Assembly (NCBI RefSeq): GCF_009765735.1
Contig: NZ_LMUW01000186.1
Span: 1-64,000, forward strand
DNA: 64,000 nucleotides
Direction: 5' to 3'
Source: Xenophilus sp. L33
GTDB lineage: Bacteria > Pseudomonadota > Gammaproteobacteria > Burkholderiales > Burkholderiaceae_C
Shown here: positions 19,919 through 29,284 of the stretch, one piece after another
How the letters are laid out: every line of letters starts with the position of its first letter
How positions within the stretch are numbered: position 1 is the first letter of the stretch
The notes under the pieces: generated by a model
Databases searched by the model: none
Told to the model about the DNA's origin: nothing
What the model saw: the letters and a program-made list of their open reading frames with translations, nothing else
Made by a program: the position numbers and the translations under genes

Positions 19919-20198
19919 GAGCGTCGTGCCGCCAAGTCCTCAAATTCCGGAGTTACAAGTAAGCGACGCCAGGGGAATTCGCGACGGAGTTTATTTCTGC
20001 TCGACGGACCTTATTCCCCCCGATCAAGGAATGGGACACGACCATCAGTTCGGTCGATCGTCACGCTCTTTGCACGATTGCAAATCTTGTCCACGTACTC
20101 CCGAGTAGCACGTCTACCCAGCGGCGTTTGATTGGGGACGGTAAGCGCGCGTTATGGTGATTGAATGTGGCGATTGCTAAAGCGTTGGGCGTCTGGCC

Positions 20199-22130
20199 CT
20201 ATCTTTTCCAAAACCCTCGCATCGCCCGCAACCTCTCATCGCGCTCGGTGGTCAAGTAAAGCGAGGTGGTCCCGATTGATGCATGCCCCAAATTGTTCTG
20301 CACCACCTGGATCGGGACAGGGCGCTGCCCTCCCCTGCCCTGCAGCGCATGGGAGGCATGCGTGTGGCGAAGCCAATGGGAGCTGGCCTTTCGAAGGCGC
20401 TCGCCATCCTCCCCTCCGACGCCGTCGGCCACCTGCGCAAGAAAACTCTTCATGGCCTGGTAGAGCCCCGAGGCCGACCAGGCCGAGGGCCGCTCGAGCC
20501 CCGCTTCAAACCGTGCCATCACGTGGATGCCTCGATTGCTCGGCGCAGTGACCGCCTGCTCCCAGCCGAATCGGCCTAGCTCATCAGCGAGCTCATCCAC
20601 CAGCTCGTGCGGCACCGGCACTTGCCGGACCCTCGCGCCCTTGCCCAACACCGTGAGCATCCAATCGATCGCGGTCGAGCCATCGACATCGCGGTACGCG
20701 ACCCGCTCGAGGTCCTCGCACTTCACATGCGTGATTTCGGCGAGTCGCAGCCCGGTGGCATACAGCCACCGCATGCCGCGCCGAAGTCGCCGCGCGGCCT
20801 CCGCGTCCACTTGGCGCTCGAGCACTGCGTCGAGGTGGTCCCATTGAGCGAAGGTCAAGGTTCGGTTGGAGCCCAGCGGCCGTAGGGGTTGGACCGGCAT
20901 CGCCAGGGCCGCGAACGGGTTGCCCGTCACATAGCCCTGGCTCGCCAGGAAGCCGAAAAGGCTTCTGAGGATGTTCAGCGCATGCCGCAGCGCGGCGGGT
21001 GCCAACGGTCCTTCGAGGGGCCGCCACAGGGGTGACCAGCGCTGACGATGTCGCGGCCCGCACCAGGACACTGGCGGGTTCTGCAGGAAGTCCCGGAACG
21101 CCTCGGCGTCCTCCAGGGCCAACGAAGACAGCGCCTTGTTCCGCTCGAGGACGACCCACAACAACAGCCGCTCCGCTTCCCGGCGATACGCCCGCTGCGT
21201 GGCGGTGAGCTCGCCGTCTTTCGCCCCTCGCCCTTTTGAAGTCAGCCAGGCACCGATGGCGGCATAGTCGTCGGCAGCCACGAGCAGACATTTGTCGGGC
21301 GGGGCACGGAAGCGGCCGGCCGAGCCGTCGAGCTCCGCGGGCACCACGAATTTTTCCAAGGGCCGAAGAGCCATCGCCGCCGGCAGCACTTCGGTCAGCG
21401 AATCAAACGTCAATTCCGATCGCCGCTGCGCCGCATGGGCACTGACCCGCAGGCCCAACACCGTCTCGTGGGTCTGCAGCCATTCGAGGATGCGCGAGGC
21501 CTTGCGCTCCCCCACGCCGGGCACCTGAACCCACCAGCGAGCGCCGACGCCATTCATGCGCTCCACGAGATCGAACAGCGTGTTCAATTTCGCACGCTCC
21601 AGGCGCCCCGCAAGCCGAGGGTTCAGCCAAGCTCCCACCCGATCGCCCGGTCGGGGGTCTTGAGCGACAAGGTTTTGAAGCCACTGCAGTGCCTCTAGTT
21701 GCCGCGCGATGATGCGCCCGCGACGCGTGAGGGACGAAGCGCCCTGCCCTGCCCTGCCTCCGCCAGCTTTGCCAGTGCGCGGGTACGCCTCTTCATAGGC
21801 CTGGAGCTGCTCGTCTTCGGAGAACTCTTCCATCCCCTGCGCGAGCGCGAACTCCGCCAAGGTCGGCTGCGCAGGTGCTGCGCTGAAGCGCTCCGGATCG
21901 AGCCGCAGCAGCCGGGCGGTGCCCGGCTTGTTTTGGCGTTCGGCGGCAGCCGCGAACGCATCCTGGATCCAGGCGATCGTCCGGCGGACAGTCCGCAAAT
22001 CCGTGTGTTCACCTTCGACGCGCAGATACCGGTCCCAGCTCGCGCGCTCGTTGACGCCCTGGGCCAGCGCCCGCATGAAGGCGAAGTGGCTGCTGTCGAG
22101 TTTCCGAGGAGGCGTCGGGGGCTTGCGCAT
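20199..22130 (-). CDS. Large tyrosine recombinase (phage-integrase family)
   Basis: The 643-residue protein has the catalytic signature of tyrosine recombinases in its C-terminal third: arginine in ATGLRLAEITHV near residue 458, lysine in VLGKGARVRQVPV, HWLRHTHASHA near residue 588, and LGHASIGTTSLYL near residue 615 with the nucleophilic tyrosine. The N-terminal half holds an unusual helical region with a helix-hairpin-helix-like segment (VPGVGERKASRILEWL). Proteins of this long type are typical of large plasmids of Burkholderiales, where they may resolve multimers or move elements. It lies about 10 bp downstream of a small companion gene on the same strand. Confidence 0.9.
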   Translation of the reverse strand: MRKPPTPPRKLDSSHFAFMRALAQGVNERASWDRYLRVEGEHTDLRTVRRTIAWIQDAFAAAAERQNKPGTARLLRLDPERFSAAPAQPTLAEFALAQGMEEFSEDEQLQAYEEAYPRTGKAGGGRAGQGASSLTRRGRIIARQLEALQWLQNLVAQDPRPGDRVGAWLNPRLAGRLERAKLNTLFDLVERMNGVGARWWVQVPGVGERKASRILEWLQTHETVLGLRVSAHAAQRRSELTFDSLTEVLPAAMALRPLEKFVVPAELDGSAGRFRAPPDKCLLVAADDYAAIGAWLTSKGRGAKDGELTATQRAYRREAERLLLWVVLERNKALSSLALEDAEAFRDFLQNPPVSWCGPRHRQRWSPLWRPLEGPLAPAALRHALNILRSLFGFLASQGYVTGNPFAALAMPVQPLRPLGSNRTLTFAQWDHLDAVLERQVDAEAARRLRRGMRWLYATGLRLAEITHVKCEDLERVAYRDVDGSTAIDWMLTVLGKGARVRQVPVPHELVDELADELGRFGWEQAVTAPSNRGIHVMARFEAGLERPSAWSASGLYQAMKSFLAQVADGVGGEDGERLRKASSHWLRHTHASHALQGRGGQRPVPIQVVQNNLGHASIGTTSLYLTTERDERLRAMRGFWKR

Positions 22131-22139
22131 GGCGCGGGA

Positions 22140-22397
22140 TCAGGTCATGGTGCGCGGCGTTTTTGAAGCTGCCCAGAACTTCCACCGGGGCCGCGACGGC
22201 GTCTCGGACTCCGGCAGCTGCACGACCTGGCTGGCCCGCAGGCGTTGGCGGTGCGCCACCTCCAGGGCATGCGCGATGCCGTGGGCCTTCCGATCGCCGC
22301 GCAAGGCCTGGGCTCGCCAGGACACCGCCAGCTGCTCTAGCTCACCGTCATTGAGGCGTCCGAGCTGCGACGAGTTGGGTGGGTCGGTAGGTGCCAT
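22140..22397 (-). CDS. Small protein preceding the recombinase
   Basis: The 85-residue frame begins MAPTDPPNSSQLGRLNDGEL and continues with a helical segment containing HGIAHALEVAHRQRLR. It ends 9 bp before the recombinase start on the same strand, which suggests co-transcription and a possible accessory role. The ATG at 22397 was preferred to an upstream one at 22472, because the upstream extension is low-complexity and proline-rich. The family is not known to me. Confidence 0.55.
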   Translation of the reverse strand: MAPTDPPNSSQLGRLNDGELEQLAVSWRAQALRGDRKAHGIAHALEVAHRQRLRASQVVQLPESETPSRPRWKFWAASKTPRTMT

Positions 22398-22919
22398 CGG
22401 ATATGGGCGGTCGATTAAATGCTGGACATAAGGCGCTGTAACCCGTCCGGGCGGGTCGGTCTGCGGTAGCACCGAAATCCTATCTTACTAAATTTACTTA
22501 TCATCAATGCGATTTTGTGATGATCTAAGTCGGACTTTGCGAGAAGCTCTTTTTAAGTTGTTGATTTTGTTGATTGTTTCTGCTGCCGAGCCGGACAGAT
22601 GGTGGCGTGTAGTCTGCCTTTGGGCACTTCCCCGTTCCCTGCTTCAACATGTCGGCAAGCGTGGCGGTCGCTCCTAAAATTTTCCGTGGCAGTTGGTTAG
22701 AAGCGAACTCCTGATTACTAGCGGGGGCGCCCCAATCGGCGAGCGAGTCCGCCCTTTGCTCAACCTGAATTGAATGTAAGTGCTTGCTTAGAAATGGCAA
22801 CATTGGAGCCATCCTTCTGAGCTGATGCGCGCTTGCCCTATCAAATACCGCCAGTAGCCTTCGCCCTCCAAATGGCGCGTTACGGAGGTTAGCGCCCAGT
22901 CTGGACGACCTCATCCCAC
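22398..22919. other. Intergenic region with an AT-rich patch
   Basis: About 520 bp lie between parB and the small recombinase companion. An AT-rich patch at 22478-22570 contains TCATCAATGCGATTTTGTGATGA-type near-dyads and a repeated TTGTTGATT pattern, and may hold the leftward promoter. A 129-codon frame at 22525-22914 begins 5 bp after the parB stop, but its composition does not convince me that it is coding. Confidence 0.4.
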
Positions 22920-23933
22920 TTAGCCAATGATCCCGTCAATTGCACCCGTGAGCTTTTTGAAGGCTGCATCCGACAGCGGTTTGGCAAACTTGATGTTCAC
23001 CCTCCCCTTCAGATCGACTTCGAGCTTGGCGGCGCTTTTGCCGGTACTGTCGGTCCATTCACGCCCAACTCGGCTTGGCTTGGAAGCTTCGGTCGTAAGG
23101 AGACGCAGGACCTCGGCGGGCGCAGGCCGCTTCGGCAGCGCGGCGATCTCCCGTGCCCGTTGAAGCACCTTTTCAGGATCCTTCTGCACGGCGTCCCGGA
23201 GCACATTCGCCCAACGAAATTGCAGGTCGAGCGGTGAGCCAAAGGCGCGCACGATGTCTTCCGGCAGTTTGGCCACCACTATTGCCCTCGAGACCTGCGA
23301 GAGGTCGGCACCGAGCTTGGCGGCGAGTTGCCGAAGCGACGGGAACAGTCCGGAGTCGAGTGCGCGTTGGTAGTGCATCCCCTGCTCCCACGCCGACAGA
23401 TCCGCCCTGCCGCGGTTCTCGCGTTCCATCTCTATGAAAAGCGTCTGATCGTCCAGGTCGTCCACAACCAGTGCCAAGACGGGCAGCCCGAGCTCCAAAC
23501 AAGCGCGATGTCGACGGTGACCGAAGACAATTTGCATTTGGCCATCTCGCGTCCGGCGCACTTTGATCGGTTGAACGTTCCCGCCAGCGCTCGCGATTTC
23601 TTCTTTCAACGCGGCGAATGACGGTGATAGATACGAGGCGTCGTTGCGATTTGCGAACGGGCTCGGCTCAATTTGATTGGGGTCGATTTGACGTGCGACC
23701 ACTGCGTCATCGAACTCCGCCAATCGCTCCCGAGCCGCCTCCAGATCCTTGTGCGCATCCGACTGCTCGCGCATGAAATTGAGCATCGCGCTGGGTGCAG
23801 TCGTCGAAGACTTCTGGACGGGGAACGGCTGTGACGGAGGCGCAACGGCGGGCGCTTCGGTCGGCGCAGTGGCAGTTACACCCTCGAACTTTGGCACCTG
23901 GAGTGCGCGGCTGAGAAAGTCTTTTCTAGACAT
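22920..23933 (-). CDS. parB: ParB-family centromere-binding partition protein
   Basis: ParB binds parS sites and drives plasmid segregation with ParA. The start at 23933 (MSRKDFLSRALQVPKFEG) has GGAAGGAG just upstream, so the longer frame to 24062 is rejected. The 337-residue protein has a proline/alanine-rich N-terminus, the ParB/Srx nuclease-like domain with GHRRHRACLELGLPV near residue 140, and a helix-turn-helix (SLRQLAAKLGADLSQVSRAI) near residue 205. It lies downstream of parA, separated by a 136-bp region with three palindromic repeats that are likely its binding sites. Confidence 0.93.
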   Translation of the reverse strand: MSRKDFLSRALQVPKFEGVTATAPTEAPAVAPPSQPFPVQKSSTTAPSAMLNFMREQSDAHKDLEAARERLAEFDDAVVARQIDPNQIEPSPFANRNDASYLSPSFAALKEEIASAGGNVQPIKVRRTRDGQMQIVFGHRRHRACLELGLPVLALVVDDLDDQTLFIEMERENRGRADLSAWEQGMHYQRALDSGLFPSLRQLAAKLGADLSQVSRAIVVAKLPEDIVRAFGSPLDLQFRWANVLRDAVQKDPEKVLQRAREIAALPKRPAPAEVLRLLTTEASKPSRVGREWTDSTGKSAAKLEVDLKGRVNIKFAKPLSDAAFKKLTGAIDGIIG

Positions 23934-23950
23934 TTTTTGCTCCTTCCGGT

Positions 23951-24070
23951 GGTGTTGGTTCATCCAACACCCCTGATTTGAAATGCTGGCGCCCGGCCAA
24001 CATCGAAAGATTTTCAGGGTGTTGGATGAACCAACACCTGACTTACAGCGGTGTTGGTTCATCCAACACT
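23951..24070. promoter_or_regulatory. Three parS-like palindromes between parA and parB
   Basis: The near-perfect palindrome GTGTTGGTTCATCCAACAC occurs at 23952-23970 and 24051-24069, and its inverse GTGTTGGATGAACCAACAC at 24019-24037. Each has 7-bp inverted arms around a 5-bp centre. Placement in the parA-parB gap and triple occurrence suggest a centromere (parS) and possibly an operator for parB. The third copy lies against the parA stop codon. Confidence 0.82.
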
Positions 24071-25260
24071 CACCCTAGTTGGCGCCTCCAAGCGTGCATC
24101 AGCTGACGCTCAATATGTTCGACGAACTGGTCGTAGGCCTCACGGGCTCTCTTGTACGTACGGTCCTTGCTCTCGTCGGGATCCGAATCGTAGACTGTGC
24201 CGAACTCCGCCGACTTCATGGACGTGGTTGCGGTACGTGGAATCTCCAACGGCAAAACCTTCTCTTGATAGGTGTTGCTGATCCACTGACGAACAACGTC
24301 CGTCGTCACCGACTTTGAAACTCGCGACAGAAGGACGTCGATGAAATCAAACGTCTTGGTGGAACCGCGTTCCTTCAGAAGGTCGGTCGTCAGGCTGCTG
24401 AACAAGTCCCAGAATTGCGCCGAGCTGGCGAAGTCCAGCGTCTCCGGCGGCAGCGGAATGATGATGCCGTTTGCTGCGAACAGCGAGTTGATCGTCACGT
24501 AAGAGAGGGCAGGGGGGCTGTCAATGACGATCACGTCATAGTCGGCTCGGACATCGTCGATGCCCAGATCGAGCACGCTCCAGAATTCGAACTTCGGGTT
24601 CTTGCTTTGCTTCGACGGAAGCATGAACTCTGCGGCGAAGAGAGAGGTGGATGACGGTACCAGGTCCAGGCCGTCCCAGTAGGTTTTTCGAATGAGCGGG
24701 CCCACGCCGCTTTGCGTCCCGTCGACCAGCGCCATAATCGTCTCGTGGTCTTGAACCTCCACATCCGGCAAGATGCCAAAGAGCGTCGTGAGAGATGCCT
24801 GCGGATCGGTATCGATCACCAAGACCTTGTGCCCCAGCATGGACAAGCCCTGAGCCAGTGTCATTGCAGTCGTCGTCTTTGTGGTGCCACCCTTGAAATT
24901 TGCGATGGTGATAGTCACAGCCTCCGCGCCCGCGGGTCGCAGGAAAACCTGACGAAATTCACGCACCCACGCGCGCGCCTCCGCCAGCCCAAAATGACGC
25001 TTTCGGCCCGACTGGCTCAACGTGCCGGAGGGGAGATCCGAACGAACGGTCATCTGATGATTCACCCAGCCCCGACCCCCTGTCTGTCCGCACAAAATCG
25101 CCAAGTCCTCAGCGCTGAAGGTAGGTTCTTCTTTCGCTGTCCGAGGCGCCAACATCGTCGATCGAATGTTGGACATCATCCCCGTCGCCATCTCCGCTTG
25201 CTTGACGATGTCATCCAGGCTTACGACTGGCGGTAATGAGAACTGTGCAGCGAGTTCCAT
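24070..25260 (-). CDS. parA: ParA-family partition ATPase (type Ia, with N-terminal DNA-binding region)
   Basis: ParA forms dynamic ATP-bound complexes on the nucleoid that move ParB-parS. The 396-residue protein carries the deviant Walker A motif KGGTTKTTT near residue 124, VIDTDPQASLT near residue 150, and a Walker B stretch VIVIDSPPALSY near residue 243. The first 110 residues form an extra region with a likely helix-turn-helix (HFGLAEARAWVREFRQ), as in ParA proteins that repress their own operon. Divergent from rep, with the presumed origin between them. Confidence 0.94.
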   Translation of the reverse strand: MELAAQFSLPPVVSLDDIVKQAEMATGMMSNIRSTMLAPRTAKEEPTFSAEDLAILCGQTGGRGWVNHQMTVRSDLPSGTLSQSGRKRHFGLAEARAWVREFRQVFLRPAGAEAVTITIANFKGGTTKTTTAMTLAQGLSMLGHKVLVIDTDPQASLTTLFGILPDVEVQDHETIMALVDGTQSGVGPLIRKTYWDGLDLVPSSTSLFAAEFMLPSKQSKNPKFEFWSVLDLGIDDVRADYDVIVIDSPPALSYVTINSLFAANGIIIPLPPETLDFASSAQFWDLFSSLTTDLLKERGSTKTFDFIDVLLSRVSKSVTTDVVRQWISNTYQEKVLPLEIPRTATTSMKSAEFGTVYDSDPDESKDRTYKRAREAYDQFVEHIERQLMHAWRRQLG

Positions 25261-25782
25261 GTGGTCAGACTTTCAAAATCCGCGCGTGTTTGCGCAAGTT
25301 GAACGAATCGTACAACATCCGTAGAACTAAACGAAATACGTCTGCGGTATTGCTTGAGTTGACCAATCGAACTCCGCGAAGCGAAGGAGTTTCTAAGTCC
25401 TTCAACCCCTTTAATTCCTTCAGCACTGATTTCCTGAATGCTGACAACTACTTAGCGGAAAAGATGGAGCCGCAATGGGCCGTTCCGGAGCTTTTCTGGT
25501 CATCTTCGGCGTGGATCTGGGCTTGGCCGGAGCCCCCTTGGGTGACCATATCCACTCCGTCTCTCAACGGGGCGTGGTCTACCTGGTGTGGCCGCCAGTA
25601 CGGCCGTGCAACAGGGGAGGCCGCTGTGTCGAAAGGACGTCTCGTCACTTGGCTTGGCGCCAGATGTGAGCCTTTTTGGTCATTCTCGTTGACCTTCACG
25701 TGAGCCTTTTGGTCATTCTGCCGGGCGACTTCGAACTGTGAGACACGTTTCACATGAATTGACTTCGTGTAGAGTTCCCGTC
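25261..25782. repeat. Presumed replication origin region with iteron-like repeats
   Basis: The 522 bp between parA and rep contain TGAGCCTTTTTGGTCATTCT at 25667-25686 and the near copy TGAGCCTTTTGGTCATTCT at 25701-25719. A weaker relative, GGAGCTTTTCTGGTCATCTT, lies at 25487-25506. The first two start 34 bp apart, about three helical turns. Placement just upstream of a Rep gene suggests Rep-binding iterons and/or rep autoregulation. The left part (25265-25450) is less GC-rich and may be the melting region. Confidence 0.55.
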
Positions 25783-27108
25783 ATGACATTTGCTCGTCCG
25801 CAGCAACCCGCGATCGTGCGCAAGCCCGTTGAGACGCTGTCGCTCGTGCCCACCTCCGGCAAGGTCACAGTTCTTGGCCGCAAGACGTGGAACGTACTGC
25901 TTCATCTGGCTCAGGATCAAGCCATCGAGGGCCAGGACACGTACAGGGCGACTTTGGCAGACGTCGTTGCGGGCATCGACTTCAATTCCCGCAACCTGTC
26001 GATCATCAAGGGGCACCTACGCGCCCTCATGGCTACGACGGTCGAGTGGCAGTCCCCGACAGCTGGCGAGGGCGAGCGGTGGGACGGTTGCAGCATGCTT
26101 GCGCATGCCTCACTCGAGACTGTGCGGGGCCAGACTTGGGTGGAGTGGAGCTATGCACCTAACGTCCGCGGCGAGTTGCTCAACCCGAATATCTTTGCGC
26201 GGCTCAACTTGAACGTGATCTCAGAACTTCGAACGATCGCGGCAGTCGCCCTCTACGAGTCGTGCGCCAGGTACAAGGCAGTGGGGCAGACCGGGCGCAA
26301 GCCATGGCGATGGTGGGCGCCCGTTCTCCTAGGGCGACCGGACGACGATTTGCAAAAGCTGGACTACCGATTCTTCAAGCGCGACACGCTCCGTCCTGCA
26401 ATCGCTGAGATCAACGCGGTGTCGGACATCGAAGTGGACCTGCTCGAACACAAGCAAGGACGCTTCGTGAATGAGCTGCAGTTCACCGTCAAAGAGAAGC
26501 GACGCCATGCAGCGCGCGATTTGGCTTCTACCAAGCCGGTCAATCTTGCCTTGGTTGGACGCGCAGCTGCCATTGACATCGATCAAGCCAAGTTCGAGCG
26601 CCTGTTGGATGAATATGGAGAGGATTTGGTCACCCACGCCCTGGAAGCGGTGGAGCGCCGAATGCAGTCGGCGTTTCCGGAGCCATTGCGGGACCCGCAT
26701 CGCTTCTTGAAGACGGTCCTCGCCAATACAGGTAGCATCCAGGTTGAGCCCATGCCAGCCATTCGCGAGGAGAAGGCCATCGCAGTTGAGTCTGCCCCGT
26801 CTCCGCCGCCGCTGCGCGCGATCGAGGCGCAGGACGACCGTGAGCGTCGCAACTGGATCGAAGCTCGTCGTCGCACTGTTGCGGCCCAATTGGAGCTTCT
26901 GAACGAGCAGGCTCAGGCGGACCTCCAAGAAGCATTCGCGCAGGAGCTCATCCGAACAGACACACACCCAAGCATCCTCAAGCGGCTGAAGCAGAGTGGT
27001 TGGCGTCATCAAATTGTCCGCCACCTGATGGTCGACTTCTACGCGTCTCAGACACTTGGGCCGGACTGGGATCAGCCGACTGCTAATCAGTTGCTGGTGA
27101 CGGACTAG
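25783..27108 (+). CDS. rep: Plasmid replication initiator (RepB/Rep_3-like winged-helix protein)
   Basis: The 441-residue protein begins MTFARPQQPAIVRKPVETLS at 25783; an upstream ATG at 25738 is open but would cross the likely promoter. It has two winged-helix-like parts, with RKTWNVLLHLAQ early and ISELRTIAAVALYESCARYK, RPAIAEINAVSDIEVDL in the middle, the pattern of Rep_3-type initiators that bind iterons. The C-terminal 150 residues are helical and charged. Position beside parAB and repeat sequences supports the role. It is divergent from parA. Confidence 0.85.
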   Translation: MTFARPQQPAIVRKPVETLSLVPTSGKVTVLGRKTWNVLLHLAQDQAIEGQDTYRATLADVVAGIDFNSRNLSIIKGHLRALMATTVEWQSPTAGEGERWDGCSMLAHASLETVRGQTWVEWSYAPNVRGELLNPNIFARLNLNVISELRTIAAVALYESCARYKAVGQTGRKPWRWWAPVLLGRPDDDLQKLDYRFFKRDTLRPAIAEINAVSDIEVDLLEHKQGRFVNELQFTVKEKRRHAARDLASTKPVNLALVGRAAAIDIDQAKFERLLDEYGEDLVTHALEAVERRMQSAFPEPLRDPHRFLKTVLANTGSIQVEPMPAIREEKAIAVESAPSPPPLRAIEAQDDRERRNWIEARRRTVAAQLELLNEQAQADLQEAFAQELIRTDTHPSILKRLKQSGWRHQIVRHLMVDFYASQTLGPDWDQPTANQLLVTD

Positions 27109-27348
27109 ATCGAAGCCCTAAGGGCCATCCAAACCAAGTTGTGGGCTTGGCTCCTGCGTACACGGGTTGGGAGGAGGGCAGGGCACTCGTCGGAGCGGCT
27201 TGCAAGCGAAGCCGAAGTAAAGCATGCTGGACCGAGGTGGATCCGAGGCTAAAACGTGTTTAATATGTGGTTCAAACTTGTGACAGAGGCGTCTTGAGGT
27301 TAAACTTTCCGGCTCAGGGAAGAAGCCCCTTTGCAAGAGGAGTGCGCG
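27109..27348. other. Gap between rep and the toxin-antitoxin pair
   Basis: The 240 bp show no convincing gene. A 223-codon frame on the opposite strand crosses this gap, but it is mostly an antisense shadow of the antitoxin gene. The stretch 27255-27300 (TGTTTAATATGTGG and nearby) is relatively AT-rich and may carry the promoter of the next gene. Confidence 0.4.
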
Positions 27349-27762
27349 ATGCCAACCCCCAGTGGACTTTTTGACTCCGTGCCTCAGGACGCCTTTCAGT
27401 TTGGCTATGGCCCGTACTTCGACGCGCGCAAGGTGTCGGATGCACTGCGCTTGAAGAAGGAAGACGTGTCGCATTTGGCCTCGGTGTCCGTCAAGTCCGT
27501 GCGCTATGACGATGCCATCCCAGAGCAGATGCGCGAAAGATTGGCCGAGATCGCCAACACCATGAACATGGTCGCAGCGACTTTCGACGGCGACGTCGCC
27601 AAGGCGGCGACCTGGTTCTTGACGCGCAATCCCCTCCTGGGCGACATCTCGCCACGGGACATGATTCGCCTTGGGCGCTATGAACGGCTGCGGCGCTTCA
27701 TCGTGTCTGCCATGCGCGAGCGCGACACGCCGCAACGTTACGAACACACAGCGGCTGCCTGA
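27349..27762 (+). CDS. Xre/MbcA/ParS-type antitoxin (DUF2384-like)
   Basis: The 137-residue product starts at 27349 behind AAGAGGAG. It has an N-terminal helical HTH-like part (LRLKKEDVSHLASVSVKSVRY) and a C-terminal block with AATWFLTRNPLLGDISPRDMIR, the pattern of antitoxins that pair with RES-domain toxins. Such proteins bind their toxin and repress the operon. The toxin gene follows 20 bp downstream. The antitoxin appears intact. Confidence 0.88.
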   Translation: MPTPSGLFDSVPQDAFQFGYGPYFDARKVSDALRLKKEDVSHLASVSVKSVRYDDAIPEQMRERLAEIANTMNMVAATFDGDVAKAATWFLTRNPLLGDISPRDMIRLGRYERLRRFIVSAMRERDTPQRYEHTAAA

Positions 27763-27782
27763 CGTCTCGCCGACCCCGAGAC

Positions 27783-28744
27783 GTGCCAAAGAGAAAAATA
27801 CCGTTCCCTGTCCCAGCTCCGGCTCCCGGCTTACCGGGGCTGCTCGAACTTGACCGTTTTACGCCGCCACGCTCGAGAAGTGGACCGAAGCGTCCCGCGA
27901 CATCGACCAGCTCAGCGCCTCGCTGTTCTTCGAAACGGAACCTGAACGCAGGCGATATCGCGAGGATTTGATAGAGGTCCTTCGACAAGCCCCAGGTGCA
28001 TCGCTGGAGTTGCGCGACTGGGCGAGGATCGTCACCTATCGCTACAGCCTTGCACCCCTGTCGAGCGCCGGCAGTCTTCACAGCATTGGTGGACGTTTCA
28101 ATGCGGGCATCGACCTAGATGACGGCACTCTTTCGGCTTGGCCGGCGCTTTATATGGCCGAGGACTACGAGACTGCCTTCCGAGAAAAATTCCAGCTGGC
28201 GTCCGACCACGTGAACAACGGCTTGAGTGCTCAGGACCTGGCCTTGACACCCGGCGCCAGCCACGCCGCGGTAATGTTGCGCGGCAGGCTGACGAACGTC
28301 TTCTCACTGAACGATGATGAATGTCTGAAGGGCATCTGCAGCGTCTTCAGGCGCATCAAGATGCCCGCAACCGCCAAGCGACTGCAGAAGAAGCTCAGGA
28401 TTCCGAACAGGGATAACTTCATGATCCGCTCGCCGTTTCAACTGAGGCGGGCAGTGTTGGCAAGCAACTGGCGGCTGCAGCCCGTGCAGTTCGGAATGCC
28501 TGCGCCCAGCCAAATCCTCGCTGAGTTGATTCGCGCGGCCGGCTTCGAAGGCGTGCTGTACGAGAGCACCAAGGGCCCGTGCCGCTGCCTTGCACTTTTT
28601 CCTGACGTTCTCCTTGACGGATCGTTTGTGGAACTGGCGGACCCCGCGCCCGCCGCGATTCAACATACTCGGCTGGATTGCACGACGGCCGACGCACTTT
28701 GCGGGTGGGATGACATCGCCAAGCAGATGCGTCCGAGCGCATAG
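27783..28744 (+). pseudogene. RES-domain toxin gene with a -1 frameshift
   Basis: RES toxins degrade NAD+ and are neutralised by Xre/MbcA antitoxins. A GTG start at 27783 opens PKRKIPFPVPAPAPG and runs to LLELDRF. The frame then shifts at the TTTT run (27857-27860), and coding continues as FYAATLEKWTEASRDIDQL through RYREDLIEVLRQ into the RES domain (YRYSLAP, GGRFNAG, ALYMAEDYETAFREKF). One extra T would give a single 320-residue frame. As written, the only continuous frame containing the RES core starts at TTG 27968 (258 residues). It may be inactivated, may use the inner start, or the base may be a sequencing error. Confidence 0.85.
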
Positions 28745-29130
28745 CCTTGTCTCGCTTGCAAACGGGCAAGCGACACCCGAGAGGCCTTGGGCGCCAATGC
28801 GGTCCTTCACCTTGAATTGGCGAAAGAAAGACTGCTGGCGCAACGTGCCTCTGCCATCGAGCGTCTCTTCGCGCGGCGCTGACGTCGACCCGCCCGACCC
28901 AGTGCTCAATTTGCAGGCAACTTGGCAGAAATGACCGGCGGGCGCCAGGTGCGGCGCGGCGTCCCCAACTTATCCAAATGCCTGGCAAAACTTCGGGCGT
29001 GCGCACGAGTTATTGCCCGGCTTCAGTGGCGCAGTTCAGCGAATTACGTCGCCAATGGTGTGTTCATTGTTTCGGTGCTCCCGAAATCGGTCGGCGATCG
29101 CCGCACTGGCGTCGACCGCCGACATCCTGG
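28745..29130. other. Non-coding stretch between the toxin gene and IS-B
   Basis: I see no recognisable gene in these 386 bp. Short frames on the plus strand (for example 28978-29208) run into IS-B and have no recognisable motifs. The last eight bases before the element, CATCCTGG at 29123-29130, would be one half of a target duplication whose partner should lie beside the off-window IS-B copy. Confidence 0.5.
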
Positions 29131-29284
29131 CCCCGAACGACACGCAAACTCCCCCACCTATCGACAGGTAAATTCCCCCACCCCAGCCGTCAGGCTGTGA
29201 TGGTGTAGGCGGCGCCGGTTCTACCGGCAGTCGCCTCGGGCAGGACGTTACTTTCTATCCCCTCGGCCACGAGGGGAGTACGGA

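Noticed and set aside
22525-22914. A possible 129-residue gene directly after parB.
   Set aside because: Close spacing is suggestive, but the composition and lack of motifs do not separate it from chance; kept only as a note in the intergenic entry.
27118-27789. A 223-codon minus-strand frame.
   Set aside because: It is antisense to the Xre-type antitoxin gene, which has a good ribosome-binding site and a recognisable family pattern.
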